31,904 bases of DNA from CAYJAZ01 sp964370095 (GCA_964370095.1 CAYJHJ010000018.1:1-31904); one strand, 5' to 3'; numbered from the stretch's first letter, positions 1 to 7,942 are shown. A program made the numbers and translations. The notes: generated by a model not told the origin, from the letters alone.

Positions 1-55
1 GTGAACGACGCATACCTTTACGTGAACGTGATTTTTTATTCTGTTGAACAGCCAT
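1..55 (-). CDS. rpmF: 50S ribosomal protein L32, N-terminal part (cut by window edge)
   Basis: The first 18 codons on the minus strand read MAVQQNKKSRSRKGMRRS, the hallmark basic N-terminus of bacterial ribosomal protein L32. The rest lies outside the window. A strong Shine-Dalgarno (AAGGAG) sits 6 bases before the ATG. It follows yceD by 25 bases, so both are probably on one transcript. The yceD-rpmF order is widely conserved in bacteria. Confidence 0.95.
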   Translation of the reverse strand, partial: MAVQQNKKSRSRKGMRRS

Positions 56-80
56 ATTAACTCCTTATCAATAAAAATAA

Positions 81-647
81 CTATTTATTTGTTATTTTTA
101 AATTTTTCAATTTTTCAAAGCGAGGGTCAGTACTTTCTTTTTCACAAGTGCAGTCAGCTAAATTTTTATTTACGCCACAGCTTGTACAAATCCCCTTACA
201 ATCAGCTTTACAAAGCGGCTTAACAGGCAATGCCAAGCTAAATTCTTCCCACAGCAAAGAAGCTATATCAAGGTGAGCATTTGAATATTTATCTATATAA
301 ATCAAAGAAGTATTTGCATACTCTTCTTCATTCAGATTATATTCATTGCCATCCTCGTCAGTATACACAGCATTTGGATGTTCTTCAAACTCTTCAATTT
401 GAGCTGAAATCTTGTATACAGCTGGTTCACCGCAAGAATCACAAGGCAATTCAACTTTTGCTTCAAGGCTACCTTTTATAAGGCAACCCTCTGCTTGCTG
501 TTGCAAAAAAAGCCTTGCATGCACAGGTTCAATAATTTGACATGAAATTTCAAACTCCTTAAGGGGCAAAGCCCATATGCTTTGATCATCAAAGCTCATC
601 TCAATACCGGTTTCAGGTATACCCTTTAAGGAAATAGAAGTTTTCAT
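81..647 (-). CDS. yceD: YceD/DUF177 family protein (23S rRNA accumulation)
   Basis: A 188-residue DUF177 protein. The family is linked to accumulation of 23S rRNA/large ribosomal subunits and is nearly always next to rpmF, as here. The sequence shows a first cysteine pair (Cys69, Cys72). A C-terminal cluster (Cys146, 150, 154, 157, 166, 168) in the pattern LC..DC.G.C..CG...C.C is followed by the family ending DPRFEKLKNL. The cysteines suggest a bound zinc ion, which is inferred. A sigma70 promoter lies directly upstream with a leader of about 20 bases. The Shine-Dalgarno (GAGGT) is modest. Confidence 0.9.
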   Translation of the reverse strand: MKTSISLKGIPETGIEMSFDDQSIWALPLKEFEISCQIIEPVHARLFLQQQAEGCLIKGSLEAKVELPCDSCGEPAVYKISAQIEEFEEHPNAVYTDEDGNEYNLNEEEYANTSLIYIDKYSNAHLDIASLLWEEFSLALPVKPLCKADCKGICTSCGVNKNLADCTCEKESTDPRFEKLKNLKITNK

Positions 648-671
648 TTTTTACCTCGTCATGAGTGGGGA

Positions 672-700
672 ACATTAACCTTTTCTTTGCTTTTTGTCAA
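672..700 (-). promoter_or_regulatory. sigma70 promoter for yceD-rpmF
   Basis: On the minus strand, -35 TTGACA (700-695), a 17-base spacer and -10 TAATGT (677-672). The match is near-consensus with ideal spacing. Transcription would start around 665, giving a very short leader before the yceD ATG at 647. Confidence 0.8.
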
Positions 701-771
701 GTTTTCTGTCAGGACTTTAAATTTTATTTTTTATTCTTTATTCTCAAGCGTTTAGTTATAAATCGAAAAAT

Positions 772-1620
772 TTATCGCACATAACTTGCCATAAGTTCTG
801 ATAAAACAACAGCACTAGCTGGATCCATATAAGATAAAATTTTTCCTGATTCTTCTGCACCCATGCCTGATAAAATTTTCACAGCAACTTTTTCTTCAAG
901 CCCTGCCAACACAACTGCGGCTTGTCGTGGTTTCATATTTTCATACATATCGATTAGTTGAGCATATTTTTCAGCGTCTTGCACTTCTGCTTCATCAACC
1001 ATTTCTTCAACTTGCCCTTCAATGCCTCTCAATTCTTTAATACGAGCTTGCATTTGTTGCTCTAAAGCACGAAGTTCTTGTTCACGGCGATTGAGTTCTT
1101 CTTCTTTCAATGAAAGAGTGTCGCTTGAAACATATGGATTTTGCACTTGCGGAGCCGGAATATTTTGTGCACTTGCACTATCAGGCCTTTGGAAATTTTC
1201 AACAGAAGTTGGAGATTGCATAGGAGTTATTTGCGGAATAAGAGGCGAAGGATTTGGAATTGCTGCCGAAGGGTTTGGAGTTGGCGGAATGTTTTCAGCT
1301 GCATAAGCACTTTGAACACCAAAAAGAATATCTCTTTCTTCTTTTTTTGAAGAAAGTGTATCTTCAACTGTATTTTCTGTTTGCGCTGAGTTTTTTGGAA
1401 CGTCAATATTTTGTGCTTCAAGGCGAGCCAACAAACGCAATTCACTGTCAGTAGGTGCTTTTTTCTGGCTTTCTTCAAACTTTTTTACAATACTTTTGAA
1501 CTCAATATCGGGCATATCAGTAGGTATAAATAAAATTCCCACCAATAAAGCAACTTTAATACTACCAATAAAGATAACAAGCCCCAGGATTTTATTAAGA
1601 TAAAAGTTCTTCGTTTTCAC
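772..1620 (-). CDS. motE: MotE-like flagellar protein (membrane segment, coiled coil, MgtE_N domain)
   Basis: MotE-type protein, a periplasmic chaperone/stator partner of the flagellar motor in related bacteria. From the start chosen here, one membrane segment occupies about residues 10-33. A Pro/Ala/Gln-rich linker and a strong Glu/Arg-rich coiled coil follow. The end is an MgtE N-terminal-like helical domain containing KPRQAAVVLAGLEE. I chose GTG at 1620 because AGGA sits 6 bases upstream and it cuts the overlap with fliJ to 26 bases. An ATG at 1695, also with AGGA upstream, would add 25 Ser/Lys-rich residues and overlap fliJ by 101 bases. It lies downstream of fliJ on the same transcript. 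Confidence 0.8.
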   Translation of the reverse strand: MKTKNFYLNKILGLVIFIGSIKVALLVGILFIPTDMPDIEFKSIVKKFEESQKKAPTDSELRLLARLEAQNIDVPKNSAQTENTVEDTLSSKKEERDILFGVQSAYAAENIPPTPNPSAAIPNPSPLIPQITPMQSPTSVENFQRPDSASAQNIPAPQVQNPYVSSDTLSLKEEELNRREQELRALEQQMQARIKELRGIEGQVEEMVDEAEVQDAEKYAQLIDMYENMKPRQAAVVLAGLEEKVAVKILSGMGAEESGKILSYMDPASAVVLSELMASYVR

Positions 1621-2053
1621 CGCTTGTCCTGATGTGCTTTGAAGAGATGATTTCATCGAAGAATTTTTGCTCTTTGTATTTTTCGTCTTCAACATATCTT
1701 TGTCCTTGTTTTTCTTTGAGTTTTTCTAGCATTTTTTTATCTCTGGCTTTCTCTGTCAAGATTTCTCTTGCTTCCTCAGCTTTCTTCGTCCAAATTTGTA
1801 AAAATTTTTGCGATTCAACCAAGTCATATCTCAAACCTTTGATAAAGTTTTCAATAATCCACCTATCTTCCATCTCATTTGGTTTTAGTGTTGCCAAACG
1901 ATACTGTTCACGGTCAAGGCTTAGTATAATATTTTCCAATCTTTTTTCTTCTCTCATACGTTCATTTTCCACTTGAGCAAAGGCAATTTTTGCTTCTTGT
2001 TCAAGCTGAGCCCTGTATTTAAGAACTTGTTCTAATGAAAATTTGAATGCCAT
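1595..2053 (-). CDS. fliJ: flagellar export protein FliJ
   Basis: A 152-residue, highly charged, all-helical protein starting MAFKFSLEQVLKYRAQLEQEA. This is the typical FliJ opening (F.L..VL..R...E..A), followed by one long coiled coil. FliJ is the small soluble stalk of the flagellar type III export ATPase complex. The length matches the family (about 150). Its last codons overlap the start of the MotE-like gene, implying translational coupling. A sigma54-type promoter lies 45-62 bases upstream, fitting flagellar regulation. No flagellar genes flank the pair apart from motE. Confidence 0.85.
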   Translation of the reverse strand: MAFKFSLEQVLKYRAQLEQEAKIAFAQVENERMREEKRLENIILSLDREQYRLATLKPNEMEDRWIIENFIKGLRYDLVESQKFLQIWTKKAEEAREILTEKARDKKMLEKLKEKQGQRYVEDEKYKEQKFFDEIISSKHIRTSGENEELLS

Positions 2054-2097
2054 AGTATTGTCGCTTTTTTGACCTTTTTTATTTTATAATAACACTA

Positions 2098-2115
2098 TTG
2101 CATATACTGTGCCAA
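2098..2115 (-). promoter_or_regulatory. sigma54 (RpoN) -24/-12 promoter for fliJ-motE
   Basis: The minus strand reads TTGGCAC, four bases, then ATGCAA. GG and GC are separated by exactly 10 bases, as in the consensus TGGCAC-N5-TTGCA, with one mismatch in the -12 box. The predicted start is near 2088, leaving about 35 bases of leader before the fliJ ATG. Flagellar genes under RpoN are common in this group. I could not identify the enhancer-binding site. Confidence 0.6.
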
Positions 2116-2169
2116 AAAAATTTAACAAGTTTATAAAGAAAAATCTATGATAAAAAAATCTAAAGAAAT

Positions 2170-2985
2170 CTAAGCCAAAAGCTTGGCTTTGCTATCAAAA
2201 TAAGCATTAAGCTTTGTAAGAAAAACAATTTCTGCTTGTGGAATAATCATTTGAATTTCATTGATATCTTCTTCTGAAAATTCATTTTTATCTGCTTGAA
2301 CATGTAATTGCCACACATTATTTTCAACTAAACGCAAACGGAAAAGCTTGTCAAGAATTGCAGCCAAGGCATTTTCTTTTTTATCAAGCCATAATAAATC
2401 TTCTTTATTCGGGCTTATTCCATAATCAAAACGAGTAAGAAGGCAAGCTTGAGAGGGCTGATTATAAAAAGGCAAGCCAAGCTCTTTTGCAAGTGTGCGT
2501 ATATCTTCTTTTGTAATACCAACTTCCACAAAAGGCGATGAAATTTTCAATTCCTTTAAGGCTTGAAGCCCGGGACGATAAACAGATAAATCATCAATAT
2601 TTGTTCCATCACACAAGCAATATCCTTCTGATTTTTCAAGGAAAAACCTAAAAATTGCCTCTTTGCAAAAATAACACCTTTTTTGTGAATTTTTTGCAAC
2701 CTCTTCTATTTCCAAAGGATTAAATTCATAGCTTTCAAAATCAATAGAAATTTCTTTTGTAAATTCTGCTAAAACTTCTTCTTCTTTACTTGGTATGTGC
2801 ACGCCTGAAATATGCAGCACCTTGAAATGATTCTCCTTATCAGGCAGATTTTCAAAAGCTTTTTTTGTAGCAAAAGCTAAAAGGCGGCTGTCTAAGCCAC
2901 CTGAGCATGCAATAGCAATTTTATCTTTATTTTTTAACCAAATTAACAAGTCTTGCCATTTTTGTGTATGTGTATTACCTTTCAT
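2170..2985 (-). CDS. larE: LarE, sulfur insertion enzyme for nickel-pincer cofactor
   Basis: A 271-residue PP-loop ATP pyrophosphatase with the SGGLDS motif at residues 28-33, belonging to the LarE family. LarE adenylates and sulfurates the pyridinium dicarboxylate mononucleotide made by LarB. The family's active Cys is Cys181 in QACLLTRFDYG. A CYFC motif adds Cys104 and Cys107, giving the three-cysteine arrangement known from Thermotoga LarE. That type can hold a [4Fe-4S] cluster and act catalytically, whereas the Lactobacillus enzyme sacrifices its single cysteine. The gene is divergent from larB with a 76-base shared gap. No clear Shine-Dalgarno precedes the ATG. LarA is not in the window. 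Confidence 0.88.
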   Translation of the reverse strand: MKGNTHTQKWQDLLIWLKNKDKIAIACSGGLDSRLLAFATKKAFENLPDKENHFKVLHISGVHIPSKEEEVLAEFTKEISIDFESYEFNPLEIEEVAKNSQKRCYFCKEAIFRFFLEKSEGYCLCDGTNIDDLSVYRPGLQALKELKISSPFVEVGITKEDIRTLAKELGLPFYNQPSQACLLTRFDYGISPNKEDLLWLDKKENALAAILDKLFRLRLVENNVWQLHVQADKNEFSEEDINEIQMIIPQAEIVFLTKLNAYFDSKAKLLA

Positions 2986-3061
2986 AAAATTTAAAATAAT
3001 CTTTTTTTATTTTTTGACAATAAAAAAGAACAAATTTTTTTTAGGAATTTGATAAGCAGAT

Positions 3062-3721
3062 ATGATTAATGTACTTTTTGACCACAGCCGCACAGCTAGA
3101 ATCGGTTTACCTGAGGCTGTTTTTTGCCAAGGCAAAGACACAACAGTCCTTCGCTCCTTAGTAAAGGAATTTCATTTCAACAAAAACCCTATACTTTTCA
3201 CAAGATTAACAAAAGAAGTTTTTGATTTATTTGAAAAAGATGAACAGCAACTCGTGAACTATGACTATCTTTCTTCAACAGCCTACACCTTCACACTTCC
3301 AAAACAAGAAAAAGGAAAAGTTGCAATTGTTTCTGCCGGCACAGCAGATGCTTTTGTGGCAAGAGAAGCTGCACGCACCTTAGAATATCTTGGAATTACA
3401 CATACTTTATTTGAAGACAATGGAGTTGCAGGTTTATGGAGGCTTACTTCAAACCTTGAAAAGATCAATGCACACGATGTTATTATTGTAGTTGCAGGGC
3501 TTGATGCGGCTTTAGCTTCAGTTCTTGGTGGGCTTACACCAAAGCCGATTTTTGCAGTGCCGACTTCTGTTGGCTATGGAATTGCAGAAAAAGGCAATGT
3601 GGCACTTGGCTCTATGCTTGCTTCTTGTGCTCCGGGTGTAGGAGTTTTTAATATTGATAACGGTTATGGGGCGGCATGTGCTTGCGTGCGTGTATTAAAT
3701 AGTTTATATCCAAACCCTTAG
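3062..3721 (+). CDS. larB: LarB, nicotinate mononucleotide-type carboxylase/hydrolase
   Basis: A 219-residue LarB: NaAD carboxylase/hydrolase producing pyridinium-3,5-biscarboxylic acid mononucleotide, the first step of nickel-pincer nucleotide synthesis. The N-terminus has the family pattern (D.SRTARIGLPEAVFCQGK). The C-terminal PurE-like AIRC domain carries VSAGTADAFVAREAA and the Gly/Ala-rich block around GSMLASCAPGVGVFNIDNGYG. It is slightly shorter than typical LarB (about 245). The Shine-Dalgarno is poor. A TTGACA at 3014-3019 could be a -35 box, but no good -10 follows at 17-18 bases. The stop codon is 9 bases before the larC ATG, so the two are cotranscribed. Confidence 0.92.
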   Translation: MINVLFDHSRTARIGLPEAVFCQGKDTTVLRSLVKEFHFNKNPILFTRLTKEVFDLFEKDEQQLVNYDYLSSTAYTFTLPKQEKGKVAIVSAGTADAFVAREAARTLEYLGITHTLFEDNGVAGLWRLTSNLEKINAHDVIIVVAGLDAALASVLGGLTPKPIFAVPTSVGYGIAEKGNVALGSMLASCAPGVGVFNIDNGYGAACACVRVLNSLYPNP

Positions 3722-3730
3722 GTGAATAAT

Positions 3731-4663
3731 ATGAATCAAGATAAAAAATGTAATTTTCGTGATAATTGCAAACATCATACACACAATATAGCTCATGAAT
3801 CTCATATGAATAAAGAAAACATGCAGTGCAAAGGGCTTTTCCATAAAAAAGGGCATTGCAGCGAACATGAACATCATCATGGACATCATCATGGACAATG
3901 CAAAAAAAGAGACAAATGCCACAAGCATCATAATTTACACGGAAAAACTTTAGTCTTGCGCCCACAATCAGGCATTTCAGGCGACATGCTTTTGAGCGGG
4001 CTTGCCACTTTATCAAATACAAACAATGAAGAATTACAACAACTTTACTCTTTATTGAAACTTCCGGTTGAAGCAGAAATTTCAGTAAATCAACATAGTT
4101 TAAATGATATCTCAGGTTATAAAGCAGAAATCAGACTTCCGCATGAGCATGCACACCGTACTCTGCAAGATATTTCAACTATTATTACGCAATCTGACAT
4201 GAGTGAAAAAGCTAAAAATTATGCTTTAGAAGCCTTTAGTTTACTGGCTGAAGCCGAAGCAAAGGTTCACGGAAAAACAAAAGAAGAAGTGCACTTTCAC
4301 GAAGTGGGTGCTTTAGACAGTATTGTTGACACCTGTATTTGTGCTATGCTTTTTGACAAATTAAAGCTTTCTCGCTTTATTTGCGGGCCTCTTCCCCTTG
4401 CAGACGGAATGATTAAATGTGCTCATGGCCTTATTCCTTCGCCTGCTCCTGCTGTGCTTCATCTATTAAAAGATGTGCAGATAACACAATCTGAAGGCAA
4501 AGGTGAAATGATCACTCCAACTGCGCTTTCTTTACTTAAGGCTTTCAAAGCGGATTTTGGAACATGGCCAAATATGATTTTTGAAGCTCATTGTATTGTT
4601 TATGGTTCACGCATTATACCAAATATCCCTAATGGAGCAATTTTTGCTTTAGGAAAAGCATAG
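3731..4663 (+). CDS. larC: LarC1-type nickel insertion protein with His/Cys-rich N-terminal tail
   Basis: A 310-residue LarC, the nickel cyclometallase that inserts Ni into the pincer nucleotide. Residues 1-70 are a metal-binding tail with 18 His and 6 Cys, including HHHGHHHG. The LarC1 core follows: SGISGDMLLSGL near residue 80, HFHEVGALDSIVD, and a final TPTALSLLKA block. The protein then stops, so the roughly 140-residue LarC2 domain is missing. LarC2 binds CTP and forms the hexamer in the Lactobacillus enzyme. The next gene begins only 21 bases later, so no LarC2 follows in another frame. I use ATG 3731 because AGGTG sits 6 bases ahead; an in-frame GTG at 3722 has no ribosome site. Confidence 0.85.
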   Translation: MNQDKKCNFRDNCKHHTHNIAHESHMNKENMQCKGLFHKKGHCSEHEHHHGHHHGQCKKRDKCHKHHNLHGKTLVLRPQSGISGDMLLSGLATLSNTNNEELQQLYSLLKLPVEAEISVNQHSLNDISGYKAEIRLPHEHAHRTLQDISTIITQSDMSEKAKNYALEAFSLLAEAEAKVHGKTKEEVHFHEVGALDSIVDTCICAMLFDKLKLSRFICGPLPLADGMIKCAHGLIPSPAPAVLHLLKDVQITQSEGKGEMITPTALSLLKAFKADFGTWPNMIFEAHCIVYGSRIIPNIPNGAIFALGKA

Positions 4664-4684
4664 AAAAAGTTTAGGTGCATTTTC

Positions 4685-5755
4685 TTGCAAAAAAACTCAA
4701 ATAAATTAACAAGCAAACTTCTTGACTGGTATAAAAAAAATGCCCGTGCTCTTCCTTGGCGCACGGATTATCAGCCGTATCACGTGTTTATTTCTGAACT
4801 TATGTTGCAGCAAACACAAATGGAAAGAGGAATTTCCTATTTCAAAAAATGGATTGAACGCTTCCCTACTCTTTTTGATGTTGCAAATGCAAAAGAAGAT
4901 GAAATATTACACGCATGGGAAGGCCTGGGTTATTATAGAAGAGCACGCTATTTGCACGAAACTGCAAAGAAAATTTGCACTGATTATAGTGGAATCATTC
5001 CTCATAACAAAGAAATTCTTCAAACATTTAAAGGGCTTGGCGATTATACAATAGCTGCCATATGCGGCATAGCCTATAATCAAGATATTGTTACAATTGA
5101 TGCAAATGTTGAAAGAGTTTTTGCAAGGCTTTTTATGCTTGAGGGCGATACAAAAAAAAATCCAACCAAAGCAAAAATAAAAGATTTAGCCTATAACTAT
5201 CTTCCCAATGGGAAAGCAAGAGAATATAATCAATCGCTTATGGAGCTTGGTGCATTAATCTGTAAAAAAAAGCCCTTGTGTGAACTTTGCCCTCTTCAAA
5301 GTTTTTGCCTATCGTATAAGAATGATAAGCAAGAAAATTTTCCAAGCCCAAAAAACAAACAAAAACTTATTTTTGAAAATTGGATTGAACTAATCTTTAT
5401 TTCTTCTGACTACAAAATTCTTCTCAATCAAAGGGATACAAGCTCTCATTGGGGTGGTTTGTTTCAATTCTATCCTTTAGAAATTTTTTCCAAGGATGCA
5501 AAAAACTGTATAGAAAAAACACTCAAGGAACTTACTTTAGAGCAATATACTGCAAAGCTGGAAGAAATGTGCAAAATAAATTACTCCTATACAAACCATA
5601 GAAATAACATGAAGTTTTATAAAATTTATTTGAATATTGATCTTGCTGAATTAGAAAAACACCTTGCTTTCACAAAAGCAATTTCTAAATCACAACTTTC
5701 AGAGCATGCCTTTCCCTCACCTTACAGAAAAGCTATAAATCAATTTAATATTTAA
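4685..5755 (+). CDS. mutY: A/G-specific adenine DNA glycosylase MutY
   Basis: A 356-residue MutY, which removes adenine mispaired with 8-oxoguanine. Visible elements are the LPWR motif (residues 23-26), SELMLQQTQ with catalytic Glu38, the helix-hairpin-helix KGLGDYTIAAI (116-126), and catalytic Asp139 in IDANVERV. A [4Fe-4S] motif comprises Cys193, 199, 202 and 208. From about residue 230 a NUDIX-like C-terminal domain recognises 8-oxoG. The first cysteine gap has 5 residues, one fewer than the usual C-x6-C. The start is TTG, backed by AGGTG 7 bases upstream; no ATG lies near the N-terminus. It sits 21 bases after larC and may be read with it. Confidence 0.93.
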   Translation: MQKNSNKLTSKLLDWYKKNARALPWRTDYQPYHVFISELMLQQTQMERGISYFKKWIERFPTLFDVANAKEDEILHAWEGLGYYRRARYLHETAKKICTDYSGIIPHNKEILQTFKGLGDYTIAAICGIAYNQDIVTIDANVERVFARLFMLEGDTKKNPTKAKIKDLAYNYLPNGKAREYNQSLMELGALICKKKPLCELCPLQSFCLSYKNDKQENFPSPKNKQKLIFENWIELIFISSDYKILLNQRDTSSHWGGLFQFYPLEIFSKDAKNCIEKTLKELTLEQYTAKLEEMCKINYSYTNHRNNMKFYKIYLNIDLAELEKHLAFTKAISKSQLSEHAFPSPYRKAINQFNI

Positions 5756-5980
5756 TCGCAGAACAAATTATTAAAAAAATACACTAAAATTTTCTTTGAT
5801 AAGAATATTTTTCAAACAAAAATCTGCACTTTTTTTAACAACTTGTATAAAAAAACATTAATATTCATTAAAGTCATTATAATTTGCATAAATTTTCATA
5901 TTGTATGTTATTTTTTTCACAAATAATTGTTTTTTTATTACAGCATATTATGAAATATTTAAAAAACCTTGTTCCAAAAA

Positions 5981-5998
5981 TTGCTTCAAATGAAGCAA
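5981..5998. promoter_or_regulatory. perfect palindrome, candidate operator of permease unit 1
   Basis: TTGCTTCA-AA-TGAAGCAA is a perfect 8-base inverted repeat with a 2-base centre. The same site recurs, slightly imperfect, at the equivalent place in unit 2. If TATCAT at 6002-6007 is the -10 box, the palindrome lies across the -35/spacer region, a repressor-like position. The cognate regulator is unknown. The rest of the 381-base gap (5756-6136) upstream of the leader is AT-rich and shows nothing else I can support. Confidence 0.55.
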
Positions 5999-6052
5999 AA
6001 ATATCATTATGTGTTTTTTTTCTCAAATTTTGATATTTTCAGTTGTAGTTAT

Positions 6053-6130
6053 AGGTCAAACTGGCCTTTGTGCTTTTATCAAGGGGAAATCTGGTAAAAG
6101 CCCAGCATTAATTTTTTTTGATTCAAGGAG
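6053..6130 (+). promoter_or_regulatory. structured 5' leader RNA (riboswitch-like) of permease 1
   Basis: Two hairpins precede the gene. The first is AGGTC (6053-6057) with GGCCT (6063-6067). The second is a 9-bp stem, GCTTTTATC (6072-6080) with GGTAAAAGC (6093-6101), closing a loop that contains AGGGGAAATC. The loop AATC (6088-6091) can pair with GATT (6120-6123), which touches the Shine-Dalgarno AAGGAG (6125-6130), suggesting a pseudoknot that controls translation. The CCTT at the base of hairpin 1 could alternatively mask AAGG. The sequence and structure recur in unit 2. I do not recognise a known riboswitch class. Confidence 0.5.
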
Positions 6131-6136
6131 ATTAAA

Positions 6137-7672
6137 ATGGAAAAAGCTGTACAAAAAGGGATGCCGATCAGCCAACTGATTCATTCAATAATCGGTGTGT
6201 GCATAATTTTCTTTGGCAAATATTTGCCTTCACCAGAGCTTCTGGTTGAGCCTGTTGAAAAACTTACTGAGCTTGGCTTGCCTGTTGTTGATGGCATGGT
6301 GCAATTAACCATTACCCCACTTGGAATGAATATTCTTGGAATGTTTCTTGGCGTTATCTATCTTTGGACATTTGTCGATACTGTTTGGCCTTGTTTCCTT
6401 GGAATTTTTGCCGCATGTATCAGTGGTTATGCTGCAACACCACAAGTCTTGAGTCAATTCCTCGGAAACCCGATGGTTGTGCAAATTCTTGCAGTTTTCA
6501 CATTTTCCGGTGCACTTATCTTATCAAATGTAGGTGCATATATCGCTCGTTTCCTTATGACAAGACCTTTTGCTCAAGGCAAGCCATGGGTCTTTACAGG
6601 ATTGGTTCTTCTTACAGCCTATCTTGTTGCATTCTTAGAGCAAACATCTTCAGTTTTCTTGATGTGGCCAACTTTATATTTTATCTTCAGAGAAGCAGGT
6701 TTCCAAAAAGGCGATAAATATGTTTCAGCTATGGTTGTTGCAGTTCTTGCTATGATTTTATGTTCTTTCTGTACTGATGCTATCAAAGGCGGTGCTTTCT
6801 TCTTGGTTGGTGCTGTTGCCTCAATGTCTGCCAATCCAAATATTCAGGTAGAACCGCTTGGGTTTGCACAATATCTATTTTTTGGCTTTGTTGTTTCAAT
6901 TATAGTCATGTTTGTCATTCTTGCTTTCATGAAGTTTGTTCTTCGCTTAGATTTAAGCAAATTGCAAAATTTTGATGTTGAAAGCTTAAATAGAGATCCT
7001 CTTCCTCCTATGTCTTGGAAGCAAAAAGCTATCTTTGCCCTTTTCTTGGGCTATGCAACATGGATGCTTTTACCGGGCTTATTACCAAAAGGAAATCCTG
7101 TAGGTGCCTTCATTCAAGCAAATCTTTTTGCCGGTGCTTATCTTCTAGTTTTTGTTCTCTTTGTTGTTCAATTCAAAGGCGAAAAATTAGCAGAACTTGG
7201 AAAAGTTGTTGGTGCTATGCCTATGGGCGTATTTTACCTTATTGCTGTTGCCATGTTCTTTGGTAACCTTGTAAGTAATCCCACAACCAATATCCCGCTT
7301 ATGCTTGAATTTGGCTTGCGTCAACTACTTGGCGGAATGGGAACATTTACTCTTCTTGTAACCGTTGTTCTTTTGGGCATTATTCTTACAAACTTCTTCA
7401 ACTCAGTTGTTGCAGGGCTTATATTTATACCTGTGCTTTCGACAGTTGCAGCTGCTTTAGGCTTCACACCGGGGCCAATGCTTGCAGTTTTCTTCTTTGC
7501 TGTTTTGTTTGCAATTGCTACACCGGCAGCTTCACCTTTCGCAGCTCTTTTGTTTGCTAATAAAGAATGGATTGATAAAGGTCAAGCAATGTTCTTTGGT
7601 GTAACCTATTCAATTATTGTTATTGCCGTGCTTGTTATAGTTGGTATTCCTTTAGCTAATATACTATTCTAA
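6137..7672 (+). CDS. SLC13/DASS-like anion permease, copy 1
   Basis: A 511-residue inner-membrane protein, almost entirely hydrophobic, with about 11-13 membrane segments. It resembles the divalent anion:sodium symporter (SLC13/DASS, ion transporter superfamily) in having two similar halves. Two re-entrant-loop-like motifs are visible: SNPTTN at residues 380-385, and near the C-terminus ATPAASPFAALLFA. Such carriers take up dicarboxylates, sulfate or related anions with Na+; the substrate cannot be read from the sequence. A strong Shine-Dalgarno (AAGGAG) lies 6 bases before the ATG. It is monocistronic, ending in a terminator, and is about two-thirds identical by eye to the next gene. Confidence 0.75.
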   Translation: MEKAVQKGMPISQLIHSIIGVCIIFFGKYLPSPELLVEPVEKLTELGLPVVDGMVQLTITPLGMNILGMFLGVIYLWTFVDTVWPCFLGIFAACISGYAATPQVLSQFLGNPMVVQILAVFTFSGALILSNVGAYIARFLMTRPFAQGKPWVFTGLVLLTAYLVAFLEQTSSVFLMWPTLYFIFREAGFQKGDKYVSAMVVAVLAMILCSFCTDAIKGGAFFLVGAVASMSANPNIQVEPLGFAQYLFFGFVVSIIVMFVILAFMKFVLRLDLSKLQNFDVESLNRDPLPPMSWKQKAIFALFLGYATWMLLPGLLPKGNPVGAFIQANLFAGAYLLVFVLFVVQFKGEKLAELGKVVGAMPMGVFYLIAVAMFFGNLVSNPTTNIPLMLEFGLRQLLGGMGTFTLLVTVVLLGIILTNFFNSVVAGLIFIPVLSTVAAALGFTPGPMLAVFFFAVLFAIATPAASPFAALLFANKEWIDKGQAMFFGVTYSIIVIAVLVIVGIPLANILF

Positions 7673-7697
7673 TAACAATATATAATAATTATCATAT

Positions 7698-7734
7698 AAA
7701 ATAAAAGCCGCTTATTTTGAGCGGCTTTTATTTT
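7698..7734 (+). terminator. intrinsic terminator after permease 1
   Basis: A perfect 15-bp stem, AAAATAAAAGCCGCT (7698-7712) with AGCGGCTTTTATTTT (7720-7734), has a 7-base loop and its T-rich tract forms the 3' arm. It begins 26 bases after the stop codon. The remainder of the 425-base gap up to 8097 is very AT-rich until the unit 2 palindrome and leader. Confidence 0.85.
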
Positions 7735-7942
7735 ATTAACCACAACTCATTGTGAAATATAATTTTAACTATTTTTTGAAATTTAAATTTAATTATAGTT
7801 TAAAATTATTATATTTAATTTTTTAAATAAAAATATATATCATAAAATGCCTTGTTTGGATTTTCACAAAAATTTAAAAATTCTATAAATTCAAAAACAT
7901 ATTTAAATTAAAGCAAAAAAAACAAGTGCAAAACACATAAAA

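Noticed and set aside
3722..3730. GTG start for larC
   Set aside because: No ribosome site lies before it, while ATG 3731 has AGGTG at good distance.
3860..3930. Tandem DNA repeat (CATCATCATGGA) as a phase-variable tract
   Set aside because: It is only two imperfect copies encoding the His-rich tail of LarC, and the repeat unit length is a multiple of three, so slippage would not shift the frame.
6063..6073. Sigma54 promoter in the permease 1 leader (TGGCC...TGC)
   Set aside because: GG and GC are only 7 bases apart, where sigma54 needs 10, and the match is absent from the second leader.
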